Assembly: GCF_039555335.1 (NCBI RefSeq) | Contig: NC_092629.1 | Span: 2,365,935-2,429,934 of the forward strand | Source of the DNA: Amphiura filiformis | Lineage: Eukaryota > Echinodermata > Ophiuroidea > Amphilepidida > Amphiuridae | Direction of reading: 5' to 3' | Length of the DNA stretch: 64,000 nt | In this document: positions 11,638 through 22,400 of the stretch, piece by piece | Position numbering within the stretch: position 1 is the stretch's first letter | Layout of the letters: each line of letters begins with the position of its first letter | Program-made: the position numbers and the translations under genes | The notes under the pieces: generated by a model | Told to the model about the DNA's origin: nothing | Databases searched by the model: none | The model's input: only the letters and a program-made list of their open reading frames with translations

Positions 11638-13058
11638 CATACCTGCCAACTACTCCGATTTTCGCGGAGTTACTCCGATTTCCCGAGTTTTAAACCCCGA
11701 AAATCGGAGTACTCCGATTTTCTGAAAAAAAAAAAAAAAAAAAATTTTTTTTTTTAAATTTTTTAAATTTCTTTTCAAAGTTGTCGGCGACTTTAGAGAA
11801 CCACTGGACCTATTCTGAAGTGCTAGGATCATTCACAGTTAATTTGAAAACAATTGGAAAAAATTACAAAAAAATTACAGTTTGTTATCCTTAATATGTA
11901 AACCACTAACTAATGTTTACCTCTTCATCTAGCACATATTATAAAATGCCTGGAAAACCAATGTATGTATAATATTGTGATAGATGAAGAGGTAAACATA
12001 AGTTAGTGGTTTCCATATTAAAGATAACAAACTGTAATTTTTTTGTAATGTTTTCAATTTTTTTTTTTTCAAATCATCTGTGAATGATCCTAGCACTTCA
12101 GAATACGTCTAGTGTTTCTCCAAAGTCAACAAAAACTTTGACATGTTTTTGTTAAATGGTTTTTTTTTCTGAATTTTTAACTTTGTATTGTGCATCATAT
12201 CAGTGTCCTATCAGTCACGTAGGCCCTGTTATAAAGCCAAAAATTCGCTTCAACGAATGATCGTTATGTACAAAAGTATAGGAAACTGCATTTTTAAAAG
12301 CACATTTTCTATGTGAAGGAAGCATATTTTTCAAACTTGTAAAAACAAGTCCCAGAATGTTTTTTCACATTTTTTCAAAGGTTGCAGTCTGAAATTGTTG
12401 CCAGATATGGAGTATAAATCCCTCCTCAAATGCAACCTTCAGAATAGGTCTAGAGGTTCTCAAGTTGCCAACAACTTTGAAAGAATTAAGAAAAAATGGA
12501 TTTTTTTTTAAATTTTCACCTTTGTATTGTGCATCATATCAATGTCCTATCAGTCACGTAGGCCTTGTTATAAAGCCAAAAAATTGCTTCAACGAATGAT
12601 CGTTATGTACAAAAGTATAGGAAACTGCATTTTTAAAAGCACATTTTCTGTGTGAAGGAAGCATATTTTTCAAACTTATAAAAACAGGTCCCAGAATGTT
12701 TTTTCACATTTTTTTTCAAAGGTTGTAGTCATCAAATATGTGTTGAAATTGTTGCTAGATTTGGAGTATAAATCCCTCCTCAAAGTGTATGAAAGCCTAG
12801 GGCTTCATTTTCACCTTGTTGTTTTTCTATAAAATGTGTCTAATGTGAAGGGGCTTATAAGGGTTTTTACAGTGTAGAAACCCTCTAGCTTTGGGGGCTT
12901 TGCCCCCTCAACCCCCACCGGGGCTTTGCCCCTGGACCCCACCAAGGGCCCTTAAGCGGGCCCCTGGACCCCCCCCGTCAGAGGCGATACTACGGGCGCT
13001 TCGCGCCCTCCGTTCGCCATGTACTCTGTTTTCTAGGTTTTCAATGTTGGCAGGTATG
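11638..13058. mobile_element. 1.4-kb non-autonomous DNA transposon with 7-bp TSD
   Basis: The 13-bp perfect inverted ends CATACCTGCCAAC / GTTGGCAGGTATG are each flanked by CATGACC (11631-11637 and 13059-13065), so both borders are exact. Inside are a large inverted repeat (about 11805-12115), a roughly 340-bp direct duplication (near 12190 and 12530), and a GC-rich block with self-complementary CTTTGCCCC/GGGGC pieces (12885-12990). No transposase frame is present. An 8-bp TSD with one end decayed (hAT-like) is possible. Confidence 0.8.
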
Positions 13059-13065
13059 CATGACC

Positions 13066-14239
13066 TAGTCTAGCCTAGCCCAGGCTATAAGCTTTTTAAA
13101 AAGTTACTGAATGAGTGTGTGTACCCAAGCTGTGTGTCACAGCATCGTGTTGGGACCGGGATATTAAATCTGTTAAGTGCCTTTTATATGGTAAATTGTA
13201 AAGTTGCTTAGAAATCAGCAAATATTATCGCACAATATATATATAGGTGCCAAAGTGGTGTATAACAAATTGCTCCTGTTTGTCATTTTATTGACATGTA
13301 ATGTAACATTGGAAATCAATGCTAGTCTTGTAGTACTGCAATATGGGAAGTACTACCAAGTCATCCATGTTTGCGTGTCAGTCATGGAGGGCAAAATAAT
13401 GTATATCGCCTTGTGCACAGTAACTGTGATGGTGCACTTAATTGAGTTGCACTGATAACAGATGAACATCATGGCTTTAAAAAGGCAAGTTAATTTTAGT
13501 GAAATGTTACATCTTAAATGCATATGAAAATGGCAGTTGAACATTCCACCGCAGTCATATATATTGACCCATTAGTAGAAATCACTGTTCCTTATCTTTC
13601 TCATATACATCCATACACAGATAATTATATTGTTTTTATATAGTAATATTAAATTAAATCTCACATTAAAATGTGATATAAAAATATTTTTTGTGCTTTT
13701 TGTTTTTTGTCTTTATGCTGGTGATATCATTATGTGTACAATAACTACATCCAAATCAAAAGCATGCAATTGTCAGCTGCTGAATGTCTCCTTTTTACAT
13801 AATAGCTGGGAATATATACCAGACTTAGATATCTAAGTCGAACCATTTTCTTTAAACTTGTTTTTCTCAAAATGACCAAAATGGAGTTACGTCTTTGTGT
13901 CACTGACCCCTCGATATATTATATACTTTTAATTACAGTTGCAAAGTCACATACACTGGCACACATTCTGTAGGTCAGGGTTATTCCATCTATCACACTT
14001 ACCAATTTCACAGCCCTCCAAAATTACTTATGCCCTTGGAAGTAGATTCCCCTGATAAAAACAGTTTATTTTATGGAATGTTTTTGTGATTTCCCCCATT
14101 GGGGCAACAGTTAGCACCCCCTTCATATCAGAGGGCTCGAGATGGAATGGCCAATGCGATGAAGCGAACTAGCGCGAGCGACATACCGACAAAGCAAATA
14201 TATACATGTTCAACTTGCACAGGGGTATAAAAAATAAAT
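13066..14239. other. no gene seen
   Basis: AT-rich intergenic sequence with a few short open frames and no recognisable domain or repeat structure. Confidence 0.35.
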
Positions 14240-14745
14240 AATTTGGCTAAAAATGGGTGAAAGGGATATGTTGCCACAATGACCCCCTATTTTTCAACTC
14301 CCTCTCACCCAATGACCCCATTTTTTTGTTTTACTGAATGCTGTCTCACCCAATGACCCCCTTCTTTGTTTTCCTGTCACCAAAAGATCCCCTTTCAACA
14401 ATTTTGGACACATTTCTGATAATCTCTCACCGAATGACCCTATTTTTTCATTATTTTTTAGAAATTTTGTAATAACTTCTATACTTTGACCCAAATATTT
14501 TCCCAGTCTCATGGAAAGACCCCTTTTTTTGGCAAGATTTTCCCCAGTCTCGTGGAAGGACCCCCTGCTTGGGGCCTTCTCAGTCTCATCGAAAAACCCC
14601 TTTTTTTCGATGTCCAAGCTCTCACCAAAAGACCCTTAGTTTTGAACTGCTGTCCACACATCTCCGACACCACCAAAGTTGAGGGAGTCCTCCCCCTGGC
14701 CCAGGGCCCCCTGGAAAATTATTTTCAAGTAAAATTGGGATAAAA
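14240..14745 (+). repeat. interspersed repeat, 'CAATGACCCC' family
   Basis: A pyrimidine-rich segment repeats 'cacccaatgacccc' followed by T runs. It aligns over most of its length with 25905-26300 in the same orientation; weaker relatives lie near 49610-49690 and 54720-54960. The open frames in it are low-complexity products. Confidence 0.65.
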
Positions 14746-14867
14746 AAAATAACAATTTATGTTATGAAATTAGCCCTCTTTTCGGTGCTCTTTTCCCTCT
14801 TATATAATTGGACCAAATTCTCAGTGACTGGGCTTCTTAGAATGCAGAGGGTGATTACACTCCTGAA

Positions 14868-15055
14868 GTGGACTGTTCCATTTGAAATCCACACACCCCC
14901 TACAGAAGGCCTGACCTTAAACTCCCACACAGGGAGTGTAGATTCCAAATGGGGATACCTGAATGTGTGACTCAATTTGAAATCTACACCCCTTGTGTGG
15001 GAGATTAAGGTCATGTCTGCCATAGGGCATGTATGGATTTCAACTGGAATAACCC
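14868..15055. mobile_element. family-A palindromic MITE
   Basis: Complete foldback copy. Left end 'gttccatttgaaatccacac', right end 'ggatttcaactggaataacc', inner 'ggagattaaggtcatgtc'. Confidence 0.8.
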
Positions 15056-15361
15056 ATTAATTCATTGCTTTTATAGTCTGTCACAAATAAAAAAGAACAA
15101 GATATTTGTACTGTATGGTCTTTGTTTTATTTTTCTTGTATTAGTATTACAATATATACATCTTATATCAGACCGTATATCATGTTAAATTGAATTACAA
15201 CATTGTTGCATTTCATAGTGAAAAGATTTATATACAAAAAGCATGCGGCACAATCTGATCCAATCAGACCCAAATGCATGCCAAATAAGGAGCCAAAAAC
15301 AATTTTATAAAATGGACACATAAAAAGTTCTTAACTTTACAACCAAGTAATTAGGGAGTTA

Positions 15362-15817
15362 ACTTGAATTTATACTCGATTGCCGAGCGATTGCGATGCA
15401 CCGCTTTTGGAAAGCGATATGACTGAATTATGTGATGCATCGCTCGTCGCTTTTGCATTTCTACTTATAGCGGCGATAGCGACTGCAGACAACAATTAAA
15501 ATATTCTAAATGCCACAAAATACATTTTTAGAGCATTCATTGCTGTCAATAATTATTGCTTTGAATTAATTCAGTACCGAAAGTTAATAATCGAGAAAGG
15601 TTAATTAATTAGCAAAATAATAGATCCAGTTGATAGGAAATGATTGGTTGATGCATTCACGTGTCAACTGATATCGCTAGAAAGTTGAGATTTCTTCAAC
15701 TCGCAAAAACTACATTGTATTTGTATCGATTCATCGGCTTGACGCTCTGAAAACGGAAGCAAACAATGCATGCGTGGGAATCGCTTTTCTGCAAAAGCGA
15801 TTGAGTATAAATACAGT
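15362..15817 (+). mobile_element. Harbinger-like MITE, copy 1
   Basis: A 456-bp element flanked by TTA on both sides (15359-15361 and 15818-15820). Its ends 'acttgaatttatactc' and 'gagtataaatacagt' are inverted. Sub-terminal sequence has many GCGAT/ATCGC pieces that fold. The copy at 60793-61269 is the same element in the opposite orientation. A 3-bp TWA target site is typical of PIF/Harbinger elements. No ORF. Confidence 0.8.
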
Positions 15818-15929
15818 TTAATTGGCCGAGTCATTACAGTAATTTTAACTTTGACCCGAGTGGATGACACATGATAACACCAGTGTCTTAGCATGAAATT
15901 GACATTTTCCTGTTCATATGAATACATTG

Positions 15930-16075
15930 AGCTATTCCAGTTGATATCCATACACCCCCTGTGGAAGACATGACCTTACTCATCCACACAGGGGGTGTAT
16001 ATTTCAAATGGAATTCAGACTCCCTATGTGGAAGATTAAGATCATGCGTTCCATAGGGAATGTATAAATACAGGT
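15930..16075. mobile_element. family-A palindromic MITE, right arm partial
   Basis: Left end 'gagctattccagttgatatc' and inner 'ggaagacatgacctt' are clear. The right side reads 'gaagattaagatcatg' and is truncated. Confidence 0.7.
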
Positions 16076-16510
16076 TAAAAGTGAGTTCACTTTCTTTTGG
16101 AATTTGACCTACTTGGTCGCATGTCATAAGTTGGGTATGCAAAAAGGGTGGAGGGATTACACTTTTCTGAAAATTGTGATACAAATTTGATTGGCTTTCC
16201 GTAACCCCATATCCTACAGCAGTGACTGATACCTCATTTTAAGCCTAATTTTATACTCTTTCAGTCTACTGAAGCATATAATTATACATCATTCAGTAAA
16301 AAAATCACATCAGTTGAAATGAAAAATGCCAGGGGTGGAGGAGCAGGCGGATGTGGAGCAGGCGGATGCGGGAGTGTGCAATAGGGCCTATGTGAAAATT
16401 CACATGTCAGCATGTCAAAACTACTGGTTACTTTTTCAAATCTAGTGAGGGTATGATGTATTGACAGCTCTGAATGTTGAATTTGTACAACTAAAACAAT
16501 TACTGACTAC

Positions 16511-16876
16511 TTAAGGTGGTACTACACCCCTGATAAATTTTGTGACTCATTTTGCATTTTTCTCAAATAAGTAACTACACACTGCACAAAAGTGATATGT
16601 ATATTATATAGGGGCACGGAATCCAATTACTTCACTGAAATATTTCGGTGATTCAAGACAAGGGGTTCATTATATGTTAAGAAATGAGGTACATTCGAGC
16701 GGTAACTCTTTTCTTATCATAAATAACGTACCGCTTGTCTTGAGTCACTGAAATTCCAGTGTAGTAACTGGATTCCTTACCCCTATAATATACATAACTT
16801 TTGTTACCAGTGTGATATTATTTTGAGAAAAATGCAAAAATATTCTAAATTTATCAAGGGTGTAAACCACCTATAA
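16511..16876. mobile_element. foldback MITE, TTAA type
   Basis: A long palindrome: 'ggtggtactacacccctgat' faces 'atcaagggtgtaaaccacc', and 'gtatattatataggggca' faces 'cccctataatatacat'. It is the same family as the cleaner copy at 41309-41659. Confidence 0.8.
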
Positions 16877-17841
16877 AGGGTTATTTGTTCAATTTTTTTC
16901 ATTTTTCATGAAACCATAGTTGAATTTCAGTATTTTTAGCAAAATGCTAATGTACATTTCTCTTCTTGATATTCATTTCCTCAATAATAGAATAACCATC
17001 TCGCTAATTACTCGTAAAAGGTCATTGACCTCCACAACGTAATTAACATACGTACAATTATTTTAAATAGTTCATTTCAAGCATTAATGTATTGAGAACA
17101 TATCCTCCAAATCTGATGACATTCTTGCATAAAATAACAAATTTACAGTCATTTTTGTAATTGAGGTCCGATTTGAGAAAAATGCATTTGAAAATTGAGA
17201 TTTACATAGACGCCTGTGTATTAATTAATTAGTAATTAAGCATTATCTCAAAAATTAAACATGTGCTAAGGTTAAAAGTGGTGGTAATTGTTAGAGGTTG
17301 TCAATATATACAACATATCAAAAAATACATTTTTTGTAATTTTTGACCATGTAATGGAAATTGTACCCAACTTATGACATGCGACCACTTCAGAGTTGAA
17401 CTAAAGTTAGGCCTCTACAGATATCTATTAACCCCAACTCCATCTCTGCTTTTTGCCAAAGTGGAAGGAAAAAAGTACAGGTGGAAGATGAAGAGAAAAG
17501 TAGTTTTCCCTGCCAGGGAATTTACCCACTCACCCACTCAATGCTGTGAAGGTACAAGACTCACTGTGGAGGAGGTGTAGCGATCCCCCACACAACAACA
17601 TTATATGGACAAGTCTAACCCAATTGCTTTGACAGCTCCGGGCTGTGAACATAGGTGCGTCTCCATTTTACTACATGTTCAACCTTCCAGTCTCACATTT
17701 AGGCCTACCCCATACCATTCATGCTCACCTTCATATGCCACCATGAGTTTATACAATATTGACATTGTTATCATAATACTGATAAGTGATAGCATATTTC
17801 AAGCGAGTCCAGTGTCCAGGTTTACATTAGTATATAACACC

Positions 17842-18240
17842 ATACCAGGTAGGCTGCAGATGTTGAGTTAAGATATGAAACACTATATGTTCTGGTATTG
17901 ATTGCATGTCCATGCTCATTATTGAAAGACACCATCTGGTAGGCTGTGGTTGTTGAATTGGCTCTCATGTTTCGTTATGATACTGTAACCATGTTCTTCT
18001 ATTATTCCAGTTGAAATCCATACACCCCTCAGGAAAATATGACTTAATCTGCAACAAAGGGGTGTAGATTTTAAATGGAGTCAGTCATTCAAGTAACTTC
18101 ATTTGAAATTCACACTCCCTATGTGGAAGATTAAGGATATGTCTTCCTTAGAGGATGTATGAATTTTAACTAGAATAGCTCCTATTTTCTGTCCAGTCTC
18201 ATGCTCACATTCGTATAACACCATAGCTGGTAGGCTGTTG
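17842..18240. repeat. three degenerate direct repeats
   Basis: A block 'caccat....ggtaggctg' followed by 'tgttga' occurs near 17841, 17930 and 18219. Minus-strand reading shows a possible acceptor in each (cag|cctacc), but no conserved coding frame. The last exon of the MCCC2-like gene should lie in or below this area; none of these copies fits it. Confidence 0.45.
18003..18180. mobile_element. family-A palindromic MITE
   Basis: Starts 'attccagttgaaatccatac', ends 'gaattttaactagaatagc'. It lies between copies of the degenerate direct repeats at 17842-18240. Confidence 0.75.
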
Positions 18241-18540
18241 GATCTGATGTTGAGTTACAATACTAAGGCACTGTCCTAGAACCTGTGATAAAATTATACA
18301 GAAATACATAAGAGTAAGTCTTGAAGCTAATGATAATCCTACTACTATCTAGTGGCATAGCATCAGAATCAATTTCAATGAACAATAAAAAAATTTCTAT
18401 TGGAATACTAACTTAAAAACATCCAGATTTCCCTCAATCAGACCTTGTGCTCCTCCCAATTAGTCCTTGTACCCCATCAGAGGACTCAAACTACATGTTG
18501 ATGCCACTGCTACTATATATTGTAATTGGCTCATAATTCA

Positions 18541-18870
18541 AAGGCACTAACTGATAATATGTGATGGAATGATGAGCTTTGAGATGAGCTACTACTATAC
18601 ATGCACATACATGTACACCCCTCCCACAACACACACACACAAATACTTTTCTTATGTGTTGAGGTAGGATAATTCCAATATTCCATATCCTGCTGCTTGC
18701 ATGGAATGATGAGGCCTTGAGATGATTCTATACTAAACATGTGCATACACCCCCACATACATGCACCCCACCCCCACACACCTTCCTTTCTTGTGTGTTG
18801 AGGTAGAATAATTCCACCACTCCATATTCTACTGTTTGAATGATGAGGCCTTGAGATGATCCTATACTAA
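18541..18870 (-). pseudogene. tandem decayed copies of MCCC2-like exon 9 end
   Basis: The exon 9 end 'cttgtgtgttgaggtagg' plus the following 'attcca....ccatat..tgctgct' and 'gaatgatga' (plus-strand view) recurs near 18651 and 18790, with a further remnant at 18550-18600. The copies are about 139 bp apart, joined by CA/CCCA-rich microsatellite DNA. Relative to the real exon at 19204-19404 they carry frame-breaking changes. They lie downstream of the exon in gene direction. Confidence 0.75.
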
Positions 18871-19120
18871 ACATATGCACACCCTCCACATACACACACC
18901 TCCCACCCACAACTGTGTCTGTTCACCGCCAACCGCAGATATTGTGTATGGCTATCCAACTACGGACATATGTATGTTGTTTTCATCGCCTAACCGTGGA
19001 CTAAAATGGCATGTTATTTTTGTGTATGATACGAAACAGAATGTTACCCATCAACTGATGACCGTATTTTTTACACATATGTTCTGCAGTTTTGAGCAAG
19101 TATCGCTCTTGCAGTTTAAA

Positions 19121-19157
19121 ACCGTGGACAGTCCTCAGTTGTAGGAATGTCCACGGT
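19121..19157. repeat. perfect 10-bp inverted repeat
   Basis: ACCGTGGACA at 19121-19130 is mirrored by TGTCCACGGT at 19148-19157 with a 17-base loop, just beyond MCCC2-like exon 9. No further role is evident. Confidence 0.6.
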
Positions 19158-19203
19158 GGAAGGTGAACAATATTGTGTGTGTCCGTGCTGGTGGCAAACC
19201 TAC

Positions 19204-19404
19204 CTTTCTTGTGTGTTGAGGTAGGATTATTCCATCACTCCACATTCTGCTGCTTGCATGGAATGATGACGCTTTCTGGTGAATCTTTTCAGATATTTTC
19301 ATTTCATAGTTCTTTTTCTCTTCTTCCGTAGCTTCCACTGACTCAGGAAACTTTGCCTTCAAGAGAGGATAGAGAAGTTTAGGATCCAAAAACACAAATA
19401 TTAG
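19204..19404 (-). CDS. MCCC2: MCCC2-like exon 9
   Basis: 67 codons, phase 0 at both ends (acceptor gttag, donor AGAAAG|gtaggt). It holds a charged helical stretch, then RMWSDGII followed by LPQHTRK where canonical proteins have DPADTR. Without further splicing the frame runs 22 more codons to a stop at 19135. The acceptor is weaker than the donor. Confidence 0.8.
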
Positions 19405-22400
19405 CTAACTTCTACATGTTTTGGCTGTTTTAGGTTAGAATCTACCAAAAATTAACTTTTTACCTGGGCTGTTGTGTACCAATGGCCTAACATGTACCGA
19501 CTGTCCATAATAAGGGGGGCTTCCTCCACGCCCTGCCCCCACCGGCTACATTTAAAATCTACACCCACCCCCAGCCCTCCCCCCCCCCCTTGTGGGAGAT
19601 TAAGGTCATGCCTCCCATTTCAACTAAAATAGCACAATAAATCAATTACCTGCACAGCCTGTCTAACAGCTTCCTCAGGTTTCAGTATTCCTATTTGAGC
19701 TCCTGGCCATGTAAAAAGGAATTTGGGATCTTGTGACCTTCCACACATGGCAAAGTTATTAGCCCCAAAACTTCCTCCTGTGATGATGGTCAGTTTTGGC
19801 ACTTGTGCACATGCTATGGTAGCCATCATCTTGGCACGAGCTCTGAGAACATTACCTGTAAGAAATTATACAGTTTAAATGTTAAGGGTCAGGGGTGAAA
19901 GGGTAGAGAGTAGAAAACTACCTACAGTGATGACAGTCAGTTTTGGCACTTGTACATACGCTATGGAAGCTATCATCTTGGCACAAGCTCTCAGAAAATA
20001 ATATGTATGAAATAAAAAAGGTAAAAGGTCAAGGGTCAGTGAGCATTTGAAATGGAAATTATCCAACCATACTGAAATCCACACTCCCTCTGTGGAAGAC
20101 TTCAGCTAATTCATCCACAGGGAGAGTGTAAATTTCAATTGGAATAGCCCAATAGACCCTTATCTCTAAGTGACTTGGGCCAGATTCCTTTGTGAATAAA
20201 AGGATAAGATCTACACTTGATCAGTCATGTATTAAATCCTGAGGTCAAATGCTGAACCATTTGTGAGCCAGACAAACATGGACTCTGTATGTAAAATTAG
20301 ACTTCTACGTGAATTTTACATTTTAAAGCATTAATTTATAACTTATAAGATGCAGTGTTTTATCCACGTGTTGATAATCTATGCTAAGTGCTATTTCATA
20401 TTTGATATCTGCTATATACAATACATATACCCCTGTGTAAGATTTAAGAAAAGTCTTCCACAGAGGGAGTATGTTTTTCAAATGGAATTAGCTTGAGTTC
20501 ATTATTTTGAAACTCATACTTCCCCCAGTATATGGCTTTACCTATATCTTGCACAACTGGAGTGAGCATTTGAAATGGAAATTATCCAACCATACTGAAA
20601 TTCATACTCCCTCTGTGGAAGACTTCAGCTAAATCTTCCACAGGGGGAGTCTAAATTACAATTGGAATAGACCCATCTTACCCATCGTTTCTCCAGACTC
20701 GTCATCCAATGTCATCTCCATCAAACTCTCATCAGCTGTTGTATTTTGTAAGAATATAATAGGAATGTTACGATGGCAGCAGATTTCCACAAAATGTGCC
20801 CCCTTAGTGGCAGCATCTTGAGACAGGTGTCCCTTGTTTGCTACTATCCCAACAAGGTATCTGTTAAGGAAAAGTGAAAGAATACAGATGGAAACATATT
20901 GAATAAGGCTACAATAAAAAACATGTTCTATATGGGCACGACCAACAGATTGTGTTTAGCTGTATGCAAACAGCCCAATACAAACCTCAACAATTTCACG
21001 CAATAAGCATAAAACAGTGGTGCAAAGTTATTATTGTCATTAAGTAATGAAATTTTACAAATTTGTTTCAAGAAAATAACATTGAAAATGTATCTTCCGT
21101 TCACTGGTTTAATTCGCATTTCATACATGTTGCGAAAAACAATACGTCAACACAGGTCATTTAGTGCGAGATTTCGGGATTTAATGATGTTTCACCGTTG
21201 TTCATCACCAATTAACAACGATGCGTCCGCTTCGTCTGAGTGGTTTACTTTGTGAAGTTAACCATGCAGACGTGCCGGATTGAATCTCTAAACATGATTT
21301 CATCCCTTTCAACAACGAAACAAGCTAAAGATGTCTAATTCACATGATTCTTTCTGTTTCATACGCATCATGAGGAGGTTATGAATAATGTTATTACTAC
21401 AGATACTTCTTTTCTACTTGCATATTCCCAATTACCACTTACCCTTGTATGTGAGCAAACCCAGTCACAAGAGTTGGTCCATACATAGTCTTGAATTCCT
21501 GGAACCTGCTGCCATCCACTAAGCGAGCTATGATCTAATCAAAATGATACCACATGTATTACAATCTGCTCTTGATATCACTGAATAGATTCACCAGGTT
21601 TACACATACATACATGTAATTATGAAGATTCTTGAAACAAATTCACTCATTAGATTGATGGTTTTGATTTGCTTGGATGAATAGAATATTGATTGAGCAT
21701 CTTTTCTTCTGGTTGGATGAATCACAACCACAGAAGGTGTGAACTTGTGCTATTCCACTTGAAATCCATACACACTCTATGGAAGATATGGCCTTAATCT
21801 CCCAAGATTTCAAGTGAAGTCACCCTTACAGGTAACACTATTTGAAATTCACACTCCCTGTCAGATTAAGGTCATGTCTTCCATAGCGAATGTATGGATT
21901 TCAACTGGAATATAGCCCATTGTCAGTTAGGAAGGGATTATACATGTGACTTTAATAGATATTCTTAGTCAGTGGGAGTGGTCTAGTTCGTAGACACATA
22001 ATTTGATTGGACAATTGTATGATTTCGGGTGCCGTCTATCAGGCCGTAGAAGATACCACGTCATCATGAGTGTTGATAACGCGTAACACACTTGTAGAGG
22101 TGCGCATATGTTTTGTGTTGTATGCATAGATTATTGTGGAATACTCGCACACGCTAGCAGTACACGCAACAGAATACGTGAAGTTGTAAACAAGTTTCGT
22201 TCATTTTTTAAAAAGGGGAGTTTTTATGACGGTAACTTAGTTTTTGCTTAAAAAAATAGTTTACAGTTATTAAAATAATATTTAACTGACTAAGAATGAG
22301 AATAAATGATAGGAATTGATATTTTTGTTTTTACTATCTTCTACCGTGTGATAGACGACAGGCAGGTCCAATAGTTTGAGAAGTGGATGCAGGCGCAGCC

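Noticed and set aside
12891-13073. Proline-rich open frame
   Set aside because: It is a product of the GC-rich self-complementary block inside the 11638-13058 transposon.
17374-17871. Two plus-strand frames (68 and 88 codons) as a gene
   Set aside because: No domain, no splice support, and the second overlaps the degenerate direct repeats.
19905-20005. Alternative, mutually exclusive exon 8 of the MCCC2-like gene
   Set aside because: No acceptor before the homologous start, homology ends after VGSF, and the last two thirds of the exon are missing.
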